Positions 26,085-35,130 of a stretch of DNA of 64,000 bases are shown piece by piece. Within the stretch, counting starts at the first letter, position 1; each line of letters opens with the position of its first letter. The stretch lies in contig WTIO01000082.1 of assembly GCA_011526365.1 (NCBI GenBank), forward strand, positions 165,318-229,317. Direction: 5' to 3'. Below the pieces are notes generated by a model. It did not search any database. It was not told the DNA's origin and saw nothing but the letters and a program-made list of their open reading frames with translations. The translations under genes were made by a program, and so were the position numbers. Origin of the DNA: Flavobacteriales bacterium. GTDB taxonomy: Bacteria > Bacteroidota > Bacteroidia > Flavobacteriales > Flavobacteriaceae.

Positions 26085-27323
26085 ATGGAAGCAATAACAC
26101 TCACCGCAAACAACATATGGATGATGGTGTGTACGGCACTCGTATTTTTTATGCACTTGGGCTTTTCACTCCTCGAGATTGGACTTACACGCCAAAAAAA
26201 CGCCATTAACATCTTATTCAAAAACTATTTTATAATCACCGCAGGCCTTTTACTGTATTGCCTTGTAGGTTTTAATTTAATGTATCCCGGTTTTGAAGAC
26301 GGCGATCTAGGGTTTTTAAAATTCGCTGGATTTGGAATTTACCCTCCCGATGGGGGCATGGGCTTTGGCTATGCCGATGGAGGCTACACCTGGTGGACAG
26401 ACTTTTTATTTCAAGGCATGTTTGCCGCAACAGCAGCTACTATAGTTTCAGGTGCTGTAGCAGAACGTATTAAATTGGGCAGCTTTATGCTTTTCGCCAT
26501 CCTTTATGTAGCACTTGTGTATCCCATCGTAGGCTCTTGGAAATGGGGCGGTGGATTTTTAGATTCCTGGGGCTTTTATGACTTTGCAGGCTCAACACTT
26601 GTGCATTCTGTTGGTGGATGGGCTGCGCTAATTGCCATTTGGCTACTAGGGGCCCGAATAGGAAAATTCAATAGCGAAGGAAAACCCATGGTAATCCTTG
26701 GGCATAATATCCCACTGGCTTCCGCAGGCGTATTTATACTTTGGCTTGGATGGTTTGGATTTAATGGTGGCTCTGTGCTGTCGGCTGATCCAACACTAAC
26801 CTCCCTAACCCTGGTAACCACCTCATTGGCTGCTGCTGCAGGAGGAGTTAGCGCTGCGGTCTTCTCCAATGTCCTCTACAAAAATTTTGATCTCACCATG
26901 TTTATGAACGGCGTACTGGGTGGACTGGTAGGAATTACCGCAGGAGCTGACCAGATGGCCCCTACAGATGCCATTTTTATAGGAATAATTGCAGGAGTAA
27001 TTATTGTACTAGGTGTGGCACTAATTGATCGTTTAAAACTCGACGACCCTGTGGGAGCTGTTGCCGTACACCTAATTTGTGGCATTTGGGGAACACTTGC
27101 TGTAGGAATTTTTGGCGCAATGGCAGGGCTCGACCAATTCCTTATCCAACTTACAGGTGTAGGTATTATTGGTGCCTTTAGCTCCGTAAGCGCCTTCATA
27201 CTTTTATTTATCATCAAATCTGTACTCGGTTTACGAGTTTCCAAAGATGAAGAACTCAAAGGACTCGATGCTATGGAACACGGCATGGATGCCTATGCAG
27301 ACTTCCGACTTAACCAACATTAA
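26085..27323 (+). CDS. amtB: AmtB, ammonium transporter
   Basis: 412 residues, about 11 membrane helices, inner membrane. Characteristic elements: SLLEIGLTRQKNAINIL near 28, TIVSGAVAERIKLGSFM near 120, first pore His in STLVHSVGGWAALIA near 168, GWFGFNGGS near 222 and second pore His in AVAVHLICGIWGTLA near 325. Directly downstream of glnK, the classic pair in which P-II plugs the channel. The C-terminal tail ends ADFRLNQH. Confidence 0.98.
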   Translation: MEAITLTANNIWMMVCTALVFFMHLGFSLLEIGLTRQKNAINILFKNYFIITAGLLLYCLVGFNLMYPGFEDGDLGFLKFAGFGIYPPDGGMGFGYADGGYTWWTDFLFQGMFAATAATIVSGAVAERIKLGSFMLFAILYVALVYPIVGSWKWGGGFLDSWGFYDFAGSTLVHSVGGWAALIAIWLLGARIGKFNSEGKPMVILGHNIPLASAGVFILWLGWFGFNGGSVLSADPTLTSLTLVTTSLAAAAGGVSAAVFSNVLYKNFDLTMFMNGVLGGLVGITAGADQMAPTDAIFIGIIAGVIIVLGVALIDRLKLDDPVGAVAVHLICGIWGTLAVGIFGAMAGLDQFLIQLTGVGIIGAFSSVSAFILLFIIKSVLGLRVSKDEELKGLDAMEHGMDAYADFRLNQH

Positions 27324-27357
27324 TCAGCCTATAACCAACTAAAACCAACCATTCATT

Positions 27358-28365
27358 ATGAAATTTTTAAAAAGCAAACTATTGCTCACGGGACTTTTAT
27401 GCGCCACATTTAGTGGAGTGTCAGCTCAAGATGAAGCTGAGGAAACCCCAAAAACTTTTGAATTATCTGGCACAGTAGACACTTACTTCAGATACAACTT
27501 TAACGAAGATCAAGGCCAAGCACCCGCAACCTCATTTGCTAACTTACCCGGATTTTCTTTAGGGATGGCCAATCTTATAGCAGCCTATGAAACCGAAAAA
27601 TCGGGTTTTGTCGCTGATCTTGTTTTTGGGCCTCGGGGAAATGAAGCAGTATTCAACTCAACCGATGGATCTAATCCCATTGTAAATCAATTGTATGTGT
27701 TTTACAAATTTGGTGAAAAGACGGTGTTAACCTTAGGAAACTTCAACACCTTTTTAGGTTATGAGGTAATTTCCCCGGCTGCCAACTTTAATTATTCCAC
27801 CTCTTATATGTTTTCCTATGGCCCATTTTCACACACAGGAATTAAGTTAGACTACACCATCAACGACAACTGGTCGTATATGGTTGGTTTATTTAATCCA
27901 ACGGATTTGACAGAGTTTAACCCCAGTGATGAATATATGTTTGGGGCCCAACTTGGGTTTTATGGACAGTATATAAATTTTCTCTCGGGGATGGGGCAAA
28001 CGCAAATCGATTTTACAGGTGGAATTGATCTATCAGAATCATTTTATCTTGGGGTCAATGCTACCAATTACAGCGGAGAGGATACTGGATTTTCTGGCGT
28101 AGCCTTATACCCTCAGTACACGATGAGTTCTACCTTCGCTCTTGGTTTGCGCTTTGAAGCATTTTATGACGATAGCACAGTGTTTGAACAACCCGATGTG
28201 GACAACACCTCAATCACACTTACTGGGAGCTATACAAACGGGAACTTTACCTTTAAGCCCGAATTGCGATTAGACCAAGCAAGTGCCTCCATTTTCACTG
28301 GCGCTAATTTTTTGCCCGAAAAACAATTGGCCTCATTTATTGTTGCTGCCATTTATAGCTTTTAA
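27358..28365 (+). CDS. Outer-membrane beta-barrel protein (porin-like) of the glnK-amtB unit
   Basis: 335 residues with a signal peptide (LLLTGLLCATFSGVSAQ) and alternating amphipathic strands (VDTYFRYNFN, YVFYKFGEKTVLTLGNF, LGLRFEAFYDD), ending in a C-terminal aromatic strand, FIVAAIYSF, the usual beta-barrel insertion signal. The ATG lies 34 bases after amtB with no terminator, so it probably shares the operon and may be an outer-membrane pore for ammonium or another small nitrogen source. This substrate idea rests on context only. Confidence 0.82.
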   Translation: MKFLKSKLLLTGLLCATFSGVSAQDEAEETPKTFELSGTVDTYFRYNFNEDQGQAPATSFANLPGFSLGMANLIAAYETEKSGFVADLVFGPRGNEAVFNSTDGSNPIVNQLYVFYKFGEKTVLTLGNFNTFLGYEVISPAANFNYSTSYMFSYGPFSHTGIKLDYTINDNWSYMVGLFNPTDLTEFNPSDEYMFGAQLGFYGQYINFLSGMGQTQIDFTGGIDLSESFYLGVNATNYSGEDTGFSGVALYPQYTMSSTFALGLRFEAFYDDSTVFEQPDVDNTSITLTGSYTNGNFTFKPELRLDQASASIFTGANFLPEKQLASFIVAAIYSF

Positions 28366-28395
28366 CTCCAAATCATTCTTGTTTTTTTAGGTTTC

Positions 28396-28457
28396 AGAGG
28401 TAAGTGGATTTGCTTATATTTAGGAAAAACTATAGCAAATGCGAACCACTTACCTCT
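28396..28457 (+). promoter_or_regulatory. Long inverted repeat enclosing the amidohydrolase start codon
   Basis: AGAGGTAAGTGG (28396-28407) is the exact reverse complement of CCACTTACCTCT (28446-28457), which is then followed by TTTTTT. Inside, ATTTGC (28408-28413) pairs with GCAAAT (28435-28440), and TATA with TATA, leaving a 12-base loop. The ATG at 28439-28441 is inside this helix. It could be an RNA hairpin that hides the start codon, a terminator for the porin transcript, or a DNA operator around a promoter (TATATTTAG in the loop resembles a -7). Confidence 0.6.
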
Positions 28458-30007
28458 TTTTTATTGCCCTTTTTTTACTTTACTCCCCACTAACAGTTGC
28501 GCAAGACAACCCTGCCGCTGAAGGTCCCTATGCACAACTTATTATTCGCGGTGCCACGCTGATCAATGGTAATGGTGCTCCACCCCAAGGTCCCATTGAT
28601 GTAGTAATTGAAAATAACACCATTAAAAAAGTTCAAGTGGTGGGTTATCCTGGCGTCCCAATAAATGAGGCGCGCCGACCCAAACTAAAAGCTGGTGGAA
28701 AAGAAATAGATGCCACAGGAATGTATCTACTTCCAGGGTTTATTGATATGCACGGCCATATTGGTGGTACTGCACAAGGTGCCGATTGGGACTATGTTTT
28801 TAAGTTATGGCTAGCACATGGGGTAACCACGGTACGTGAACCCAGTGGTCGTGGTATAGAATATACCCTCGATCTTAAAAAACGAAGTGAAAAAAATGAA
28901 ATTGTTGCTCCAAGAATATTCGCATACACAGGTTTTGGGCAAGGTAAATTAGGTGTTAACACTCCAGAAGAAGCACGGGCGTGGGTCCGTAATAACGCCA
29001 AAAAAGGTGCCGATGGAATTAAGTTTTTTGGTGCAGATCCAGAAATTATGATAGCGGCATTGGACGAAAATAAAAAACTGGGACTAGGCTCCGCATGTCA
29101 CCATGCACAACTCAGCGTAGCCCGTTGGAATGTACTCCATTCTGCCCGTGCAGGACTCACTTCCATGGAACACTGGTACGGTTTGCCAGAGGCACTATTT
29201 GAGGATCGTACTGTACAAAACTATCCCTTAGATTACAATTATCAGAATGAACAGCATCGCTTTGAAGAAGCAGGGAAACTTTGGGAACAAGCGGCCCCTC
29301 CCTATTCTGACCACTGGAATGCAGTAATGAACGAACTCTTGGAACTGGATTTTACGCTAGATCCAACATTTAATATTTACGAAGCGAGTAGAGACCTCCA
29401 CCGAGCACGCCGTGCCGAATGGCATGAAGACTACACCCTTCCTTCACTTTGGCGCTTTTATCAGCCTAGTAAAATTTCCCATGGGTCGTACTGGCATTTT
29501 TGGGGGACCGAACAAGAAGTGGCCTGGAAACGAAACTTTAAATTGTGGATGACCTTCATCAACGAATACAAAAACCGCGGTGGGCGTGTAACCACTGGTT
29601 CTGATTCTGGTTTTATTTTCCAACTCTATGGCTTTGCTTATGTTCGTGAATTGGAATTGCTTCGCGAAGCTGGTTTTCACCCCCTAGAAGTCATACGAGC
29701 TGCAACACTTAACGGTGCAGAAGCCTTGGGAATGGACGATCAAATTGGAACGGTAAGCGTTGGGAAAAAAGCAGATTTAGTTTTGGTGGAAGAAAACCCA
29801 TTGGAAAACTTTAAGGTCCTCTACGGCACAGGGGCTATTAAACTCACCGAAGACAACGAAGTGGTTCGCGTTGGAGGGGTGAAATACACCATTAGTAACG
29901 GGGTAGTGTATGACGCAAAACAACTCTTACAGCAGGTAAAACAAATGGTTGACGAAGCAAAAGCCAAAGAGGGCTTTAATATTCAGCAGCCTGGAGTAAA
30001 GGATTAA
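28439..30007 (+). CDS. Exported metal-dependent amidohydrolase
   Basis: 522 residues with signal peptide (YLFFIALFLLYSPLTVAQ) and amidohydrolase TIM barrel. The metal motif LLPGFIDMHGHIGG near 100, TTVREPSG near 135, KKGADGIKFFGADPE near 192 (candidate bridging Lys), HHAQLSVAR, GLTSMEHW near 245 and TTGSDSGF near 392 (metal Asp) are in the expected order; the end GTVSVGKKADLVLVEENPL is the usual C-terminal strand region. Relatives include imidazolonepropionase-like enzymes and Xaa-Pro dipeptidases; substrate unknown. Its start codon lies in a long inverted repeat, and its stop overlaps the next, convergent gene by four bases. Confidence 0.9.
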   Translation: MRTTYLFFIALFLLYSPLTVAQDNPAAEGPYAQLIIRGATLINGNGAPPQGPIDVVIENNTIKKVQVVGYPGVPINEARRPKLKAGGKEIDATGMYLLPGFIDMHGHIGGTAQGADWDYVFKLWLAHGVTTVREPSGRGIEYTLDLKKRSEKNEIVAPRIFAYTGFGQGKLGVNTPEEARAWVRNNAKKGADGIKFFGADPEIMIAALDENKKLGLGSACHHAQLSVARWNVLHSARAGLTSMEHWYGLPEALFEDRTVQNYPLDYNYQNEQHRFEEAGKLWEQAAPPYSDHWNAVMNELLELDFTLDPTFNIYEASRDLHRARRAEWHEDYTLPSLWRFYQPSKISHGSYWHFWGTEQEVAWKRNFKLWMTFINEYKNRGGRVTTGSDSGFIFQLYGFAYVRELELLREAGFHPLEVIRAATLNGAEALGMDDQIGTVSVGKKADLVLVEENPLENFKVLYGTGAIKLTEDNEVVRVGGVKYTISNGVVYDAKQLLQQVKQMVDEAKAKEGFNIQQPGVKD

Positions 30008-30789
30008 ATAGCAGGTTGTTGCAAAAACTGCAACATGGTTTTATTGAACACCTCAGGCTGTTCGATATTGACCAAATGTCCGCATTTTGGAATTACAAAC
30101 AAGCCAGCAGAGGCATGTTGCTTGGCTACTTGCTCCACCGCAGGAAGAAATAAATAGTCTTCGGCACCCATAATATACAATGTGGGTACATTAAGTGGCA
30201 ATTGTCGAAAAATCTTAAGCTTGGGGATAATCTCAGAGGTTAACTTAAACCAGCGCACAAATTCTTTTTGATAGAGCTTCTTTGCTTCGCGAACAAAAAT
30301 CAACCGAGATTCTTTGTGATTGCGTTTGGGAAGGATGATTAGTGCAAATACTTTATAAATCCACATATAGGGCATTACTGACTTTAAGGTATTTCCAATA
30401 CGCATTAACATTCGACTTCTAAAGTTTAAATGCAACACCGCACCCCCCATAATCACTGACCGGACGAGTTCAGGTTTTTTATTGGCAATTTCTCGTATTA
30501 GTAGCGTTCCTAAAGAAATGCCTGCAAAATGTGACGCAGTAATTTTTAAATGGTCAATGACTTCAAATATCTCTTCGGCAATTGCTGCAAAGGTGTAGTT
30601 ATTGGAGGGAATATCAAGGGATCCTTTTGATTTCCCGTGCCCCCGCAAGTCGATGAGGAGCAAATTAAAATGCCTCGAAAAATAACGTATTTGTCGGAAC
30701 CATATTGCAGAACTCCCTCCTGCACCGTGAACAAATGTAATCCACTGAGCGTTTGGCTTTTTGGAGTTATGTACCTTGTAATGCAGCAT
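30004..30789 (-). CDS. Alpha/beta hydrolase
   Basis: 261 residues without signal peptide. Canonical alpha/beta fold: WITFVHGAGGSSAIWFRQI near 17 (oxyanion HG), LLLIDLRGHGKS near 43, nucleophile elbow FAGISLGTLL near 92, Asp in LYIMGAEDYLFLP near 215 and His in VIPKCGHLVNIEQP near 240. Substrate unknown. It is the last gene of the purM-led run, its ATG sharing one base with the pyrF stop (TAATG). Confidence 0.88.
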   Translation of the reverse strand: MLHYKVHNSKKPNAQWITFVHGAGGSSAIWFRQIRYFSRHFNLLLIDLRGHGKSKGSLDIPSNNYTFAAIAEEIFEVIDHLKITASHFAGISLGTLLIREIANKKPELVRSVIMGGAVLHLNFRSRMLMRIGNTLKSVMPYMWIYKVFALIILPKRNHKESRLIFVREAKKLYQKEFVRWFKLTSEIIPKLKIFRQLPLNVPTLYIMGAEDYLFLPAVEQVAKQHASAGLFVIPKCGHLVNIEQPEVFNKTMLQFLQQPAI

Positions 30790-31616
30790 TAGAGCAAATT
30801 ATTTTCTGTTAAATGCACTTCCATTTGCTGCTGTAACTGAACCGCTTGCTGTGCTGCAGCTGAGGCAAATTGTTCATCGGAACCAGCGTATATAATACTT
30901 CGCGAAGCATTCACTAAAAGCCCACATTGGGCATTGTGCCCTTGAGCAAAAACATGATTTAAATCGCCACCTTGAGCGCCAACACCTGGTACTAGAAGAA
31001 ATGCGTTGGGTACAATAGCTCTAATTTGATGCAGGGCTTCGGCTTGTGTAGCGCCAACCACATACATTAAATTGTGGGCATTATCCCAGCTTGAAGCAGT
31101 AGCTAACACTTTGGTGAACAAAGGTTTCCCGTCCAGGGTTTTCTTTTGAAAATCTGCTGCACCAGGATTGGAAGTCAGCGCTAAGAGGATCCCGTATTTA
31201 CCGTCAAAAGCCAAAAAGGGCTCTACTGCATCTCTACCCATATAAGGGGCAATGGTAACGGCATCAAAATTCATTTGTTCAAAAAATGCCTTGGCATAAC
31301 GTGTTGCTGTATTTCCAATATCTCCACGCTTGGCATCTGCAATAGCAAAATGCTTTGGATAATTGGTTTTAATGTAGCGAATGGTTTTTTCCAAAGCCTG
31401 CCAACCCGAAACCCCATAAGTCTCAAAAAAGGCAAGGTTGGGTTTAAAGGCTACAGCATAGGGTGCCGTAGCATCAATGATGGCTTTAGCAAATTCAAAA
31501 ATGGGATCTTCCGCTTTTAAGAGGTGTTGCGGCACCTTGTCTAAATCAATATCCAGCCCTACACAAAGGTAGGATTTTTGCGCTTGAATATGTTTAAAAA
31601 GTGCTGTTGTACTCAT
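30789..31616 (-). CDS. pyrF: PyrF, orotidine-5'-phosphate decarboxylase (type 2)
   Basis: 275 residues, the longer bacterial subfamily. Makes UMP from OMP in the cytoplasm. Seen: LCVGLDIDLDKVP near 18, AFKPNLAFFETYG near 57, the catalytic IADAKRGDIGNTATRYAKAF near 90 (Lys and Asp charge network), VTIAPYMGRDAVEPFL near 118 and LLVPGVGAQGGDL near 213. Its ATG shares one base with the prfA stop (TAATG), and the following hydrolase is joined in the same way. Confidence 0.97.
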   Translation of the reverse strand: MSTTALFKHIQAQKSYLCVGLDIDLDKVPQHLLKAEDPIFEFAKAIIDATAPYAVAFKPNLAFFETYGVSGWQALEKTIRYIKTNYPKHFAIADAKRGDIGNTATRYAKAFFEQMNFDAVTIAPYMGRDAVEPFLAFDGKYGILLALTSNPGAADFQKKTLDGKPLFTKVLATASSWDNAHNLMYVVGATQAEALHQIRAIVPNAFLLVPGVGAQGGDLNHVFAQGHNAQCGLLVNASRSIIYAGSDEQFASAAAQQAVQLQQQMEVHLTENNLL

Positions 31617-32692
31617 TATAATTCCTCTCTTGCTGCTTTTAGTTTTTGCGTATTCTGATAGAGTTGCAGTTCGTCTACAAGCTTTTGAATGTCCCCGTTT
31701 ATGATGTTTTGTAAGTCGTAAAGTGTTATGCCAATACGATGATCGGTGACCCGTCCTTGCGGATAATTGTAGGTTCTAATTTTTGCGGAACGATCCCCAG
31801 AAGACACTAAGGCGTTGCGCTTTTCAGCATCTTCAGCCAATTTTTTATTCAACTCCAACTCATAGAGTCGCGAACGAAGCACTTTGAGTGCCTTGTCTTT
31901 ATTTTTATGCTGTGATTTTTGATCCTGACACTGAGCGACAATTCCTGTGGGTTCGTGGGTTAAACGCACTGCAGAGTAGGTAGTGTTTACCGATTGCCCC
32001 CCTGGTCCTGAAGAACAGAAATAATCAATTCGGACATCATTCATATTAATTTCTACATCAAACTCTTCCGCTTCGGGCAACACCATTACTGTTGCCGCAG
32101 AGGTGTGTACCCTACCCTGTGTTTCGGTTTGTGGAACGCGCTGTACGCGGTGCACACCTGATTCGTATTTCAGGGTGCCGTAAACTTCTTCGCCACTAAC
32201 TTCAAAAATTATTTCCTTAAAACCTCCTGCTGTACCTTCATTGGCATCTACCAAGCTGGTACTCCATCCTTTGTCTTGACAATATTTGGTGTACATTCGG
32301 TAGAGGTCTCCAGCAAATATACTCGCTTCATCCCCTCCTGTACCGGCGCGAATTTCAACCACAACATTTTTAGCATCCTCCGGATCTTTTGGAATCAGCA
32401 TAAATTTAATTTCCTCCTCCAGTTCGGGGAGTGCCGAGCGGGACTCGTCCAGTTGCATTTTCGCCATTTCCAGCATTTCGGCATCTTCATTGGCCTTTAT
32501 AAGGGCTTCGGCTTCTTCTATATTAGCTACTAGGGTTTCGTAAACTGCTGCCTTATCTACGAGGGCTTTTAAATCCTTGTATTCTCTGTTGAGTTGAACG
32601 TAGCGCTTTTGATCGGCGATAATGTCGGGTTGAATAATAAGGTCGTTGACCTCATCGAAACGCTGTTTTACTATTTGTAGTTTGTCTAACAT
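31616..32692 (-). CDS. prfA: PrfA, peptide chain release factor 1
   Basis: 358 residues; reads UAA and UAG and releases the finished protein on the ribosome. The codon-recognition tripeptide appears as PQT in [18 protein letters not shown] (the PxT motif of RF1, not the SPF of RF2), and the catalytic GGQ in [21 protein letters not shown] near 232. Domain 1 helices occupy about 1-100. Located between yceI and pyrF in a single-strand run. Confidence 0.98.
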   Translation of the reverse strand: MLDKLQIVKQRFDEVNDLIIQPDIIADQKRYVQLNREYKDLKALVDKAAVYETLVANIEEAEALIKANEDAEMLEMAKMQLDESRSALPELEEEIKFMLIPKDPEDAKNVVVEIRAGTGGDEASIFAGDLYRMYTKYCQDKGWSTSLVDANEGTAGGFKEIIFEVSGEEVYGTLKYESGVHRVQRVPQTETQGRVHTSAATVMVLPEAEEFDVEINMNDVRIDYFCSSGPGGQSVNTTYSAVRLTHEPTGIVAQCQDQKSQHKNKDKALKVLRSRLYELELNKKLAEDAEKRNALVSSGDRSAKIRTYNYPQGRVTDHRIGITLYDLQNIINGDIQKLVDELQLYQNTQKLKAAREEL

Positions 32693-32718
32693 AGATAGCT
32701 GTATTCAAAAATACGTGT

Positions 32719-33273
32719 TTATTCCACAATTTGTGGACTGAAACGGACATCAAATGCAATTTGAATGGCATCATCGATCCTAGCTAACATAAATGAGGGC
32801 AACCGAAGTCCAAAATCGGAAGCATTAAAACCAAAACGGCCTTGCAATTGAAACCCATCACTAGACTTCGTGAACGCTGCCGTAATGGCTTTGGAAACTT
32901 TTACCCCATGGAACTCGAGGTCACCTTGAAGCACAAGGCTATCCGAGGTAGTCGCTTCAAATTGATTGCAATAAAATTTTACATCGGGAAAATCAAGTGC
33001 GTCTAAAACCTCCAAGGCGTGGGCATCACGGTTTTCATTTTGGCTGTCAAAATCGCGCACAGTAGCAATAATAGCTAGCTGACTGGGCAGTGCCTCCCCC
33101 TCTTGCAGCTTTGCAATACCCTTGAGTTTTGAGTTTTCTCCAGACCAACGATGGAGCGGATGTTTTGCGTAATAGGTGATAGTGGATTCCGCAGGCATTA
33201 GTAACCAAGAGGCTTGCTGTGCAGCACCCACAAAGGGTGCTCCAAAAAATAGAAGTAATAGAATTTTTTTCAT
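32719..33273 (-). CDS. Exported YceI-family protein
   Basis: 184 residues with signal peptide (ILLLLFFGAPFVGAAQQ) and the lipocalin-like YceI barrel: STITYYAKHPLHRWSGENSK near 30, SQNENRDAHALEVLDALDFPDVKF near 78 and LEFHGVKVSKAITAAF near 118. Family members bind isoprenoids such as polyprenols or quinones in a hydrophobic tunnel in the periplasm. The gene directly upstream encodes a four-helix, multi-His membrane protein resembling cytochrome b561, recalling the yceJ-yceI pair of E. coli. Confidence 0.9.
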   Translation of the reverse strand: MKKILLLLFFGAPFVGAAQQASWLLMPAESTITYYAKHPLHRWSGENSKLKGIAKLQEGEALPSQLAIIATVRDFDSQNENRDAHALEVLDALDFPDVKFYCNQFEATTSDSLVLQGDLEFHGVKVSKAITAAFTKSSDGFQLQGRFGFNASDFGLRLPSFMLARIDDAIQIAFDVRFSPQIVE

Positions 33274-33275
33274 AG

Positions 33276-33902
33276 CTAAAATTTAAATACAACCACGGCC
33301 AAGGCAAAGCTCCCAAAAGCAGTATAGGCAGCGGCTCGGTGAAACTTGCGATCTTCTTCCGCAAGTAGGTTGGTGGCAATCATTGCAGAAAGGTGCACTG
33401 TTGCCAGTGCTTTATGGGCTTTACTGCTTGACCACCCTTTGATTTTTTTGTTTACCAAAGGGGGTGGAGAAAATAAGGACAGGCCCGCGCCTGTAAAATA
33501 AGTAGCCGTAACAATGTTTCCAAGTGTTTTATGGGTTTCATACAACTCATATTTTCTATTGTAGAGTTGTCCTCCAAGGATCCCTTGTGCCACCATCCCT
33601 GCCAGTGTAAGATAGCCTATTGCTTGGTGGGTTATCAGCAGTTTTCTGCGCAGGCGTAATTCTTTTTCCCGCTGGGCTTTGGTTAAGGGGGCAATATTGG
33701 TAGCGCGAAACAAGCCCTTCTTTCCCCACAATAACCGCTGGGTAAACAACATTCTTTCGGGAAGCAAAGGTGTTTCTGCGGTTTCTTCCTCCTGAAGGGA
33801 TGCAAACAGAGAAGCTGCATCTTGTGCCAAAACGGTAGAGGCACAAGTGAATGTCATAACACCTGTAAGGGATGCAACAAAATACCAGCGTAAATTAAGC
33901 AT
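33276..33902 (-). CDS. Membrane protein with b561-like histidine pattern
   Basis: 208 residues from ATG 33902 (a TTG two codons earlier is less likely). A signal peptide (about 1-27) and a soluble stretch are followed by four hydrophobic helices (about 90-110, 125-145, 163-181, 188-206). Five His residues (92, 124, 163, 170, 188) sit at the ends of these helices: ITHQAIGYLTLAG, YETHKTLGNIV, KAHKALATVHLSAM and KFHRAAAY. This pattern resembles heme-b-binding cytochrome b561/ferric-reductase folds. Adjacent yceI (two bases downstream) supports a redox or quinone-related role. It overlaps the purM end by eight bases. Function inferred, not known. Confidence 0.72.
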   Translation of the reverse strand: MLNLRWYFVASLTGVMTFTCASTVLAQDAASLFASLQEEETAETPLLPERMLFTQRLLWGKKGLFRATNIAPLTKAQREKELRLRRKLLITHQAIGYLTLAGMVAQGILGGQLYNRKYELYETHKTLGNIVTATYFTGAGLSLFSPPPLVNKKIKGWSSSKAHKALATVHLSAMIATNLLAEEDRKFHRAAAYTAFGSFALAVVVFKF

Positions 33903-35070
33903 ATTCAAAAGTTCCTAGTGGGGACGTGATTGTGAGTTTTTTAGCGTCGTGAGGTTCCACTCGCCCTACTACCTGGGCGTCGATATTAAAACTTTTTGCC
34001 AGTGCAATAATGGTTTCTGCATGGGATTGTGTCACATAAAATTCCAAGCGATGGCCCATATTAAACACCTCGTATAATTCTTTTGGGGGCGTTTGCGCTT
34101 CGTTTTGTAGGAGTTGGAAGAGAGGTGGAATTGGCAGTAGATTGTCTTTAATAATATGTAATTGATCAACAAAGTGTAACACCTTGGTTTGCGCTCCACC
34201 ACTACAATGAATCATTCCGTGTATGTCTGCTCGGGGAATTTCATCAAAAATTTTCTTAACTACAGGAGCGTAGGTTCGTGTGGGCGAAAGCACCATTTTA
34301 CCAATATCAATAGGTACGTTGGGCAGTTGATCGGTAAGCATTCTAGAGCCTGAATACACTAAATCTTTAGGCAGTTTAGCATCAAAACTTTCGGGGTATT
34401 TTTGAGCGTAGGAAGCATGAAATACGTCATGACGTGCTGCGGTTAATCCATTGCTGCCCATTCCGGCATTATACTCCTTCTCATAGGTTGCTTGTCCGTA
34501 GGACGCCAATCCTACGATGACATCTTCAGCCTGAATATTAGCATTGTCAATGACATCCTTTTTAGGGAGTCGTGCTGTAACGGTAGAATCTACAATAATC
34601 GTTTGCACTAAGTCGCCAACATCTGCAGTTTCGCCCCCTGTACTGTACACTGAAATTCCTGCGGCACGCAATTGCGCTAAAAAGTCTTCGGTACCCGCTA
34701 TAATTTCGGCGATAATGCTGCCCGGAATGTTGTTTTTATTGCGTCCAATGGTGGACGACAACAAAATGTTTTCGGTTGCGCCCACGCAAAGTAAATCATC
34801 GATATTCATTACTATGGCATCTTGGGCTATCCCACGCCAAACAGAAAGGTCTCCCGTTTCTTTCCAATACAAATACGCCAAGGAGGATTTTGTTCCTGCA
34901 CCATCAGCATGCATAACCAGGGCGTGATTGTCACTATTTCCTATGTAGTCAGGAATAATTTTGCAAAATGCTTTTGGATAGAGTCCTTTATCAATTGACT
35001 TAATGGCATTGTGCACATCTTCCTTTTGGGCAGAAACCCCGCGTAGTGTATATTTTTTTGACGGACTCAT
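33895..35070 (-). CDS. purM: PurM, phosphoribosylformylglycinamidine cyclo-ligase (AIR synthetase), long form
   Basis: 391 residues against about 345 in proteobacteria; the longer form is known in Bacteroidota. Closes the imidazole ring in purine synthesis using ATP. Seen: HADGAGTKSSLAYLYW near 55 (nucleotide loop), DAIVMNIDDLLCVGA near 84, YSTGGETADVGDLVQT near 142, GLASYGQATYEKEYNAGMGS near 188, DIHGMIHCSGGAQTKVLHF near 283 and VFNMGHRLEFYV near 336. It leads a six-gene run with tiny spacers or overlaps (purM, b561-like, yceI, prfA, pyrF, hydrolase) and has its own promoter. Confidence 0.96.
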   Translation of the reverse strand: MSPSKKYTLRGVSAQKEDVHNAIKSIDKGLYPKAFCKIIPDYIGNSDNHALVMHADGAGTKSSLAYLYWKETGDLSVWRGIAQDAIVMNIDDLLCVGATENILLSSTIGRNKNNIPGSIIAEIIAGTEDFLAQLRAAGISVYSTGGETADVGDLVQTIIVDSTVTARLPKKDVIDNANIQAEDVIVGLASYGQATYEKEYNAGMGSNGLTAARHDVFHASYAQKYPESFDAKLPKDLVYSGSRMLTDQLPNVPIDIGKMVLSPTRTYAPVVKKIFDEIPRADIHGMIHCSGGAQTKVLHFVDQLHIIKDNLLPIPPLFQLLQNEAQTPPKELYEVFNMGHRLEFYVTQSHAETIIALAKSFNIDAQVVGRVEPHDAKKLTITSPLGTFEYA

Positions 35071-35084
35071 GATGGTATTTCAAA

Positions 35085-35118
35085 CAAAAATAAACATCTC
35101 CTGCGAAGCGCCTCAAAA
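35085..35118 (-). promoter_or_regulatory. purM operon promoter (-33/-7, Bacteroidota type)
   Basis: On the minus strand TTTTG (35118-35114), 21 bases, TATTTTTG (35092-35085), then 14 bases to the purM ATG. Spacing and sequence equal those of the grpE promoter. It lies in the 60-base gap after the GSIII gene. Confidence 0.65.
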
Positions 35119-35130
35119 GAATCTGGTTTT

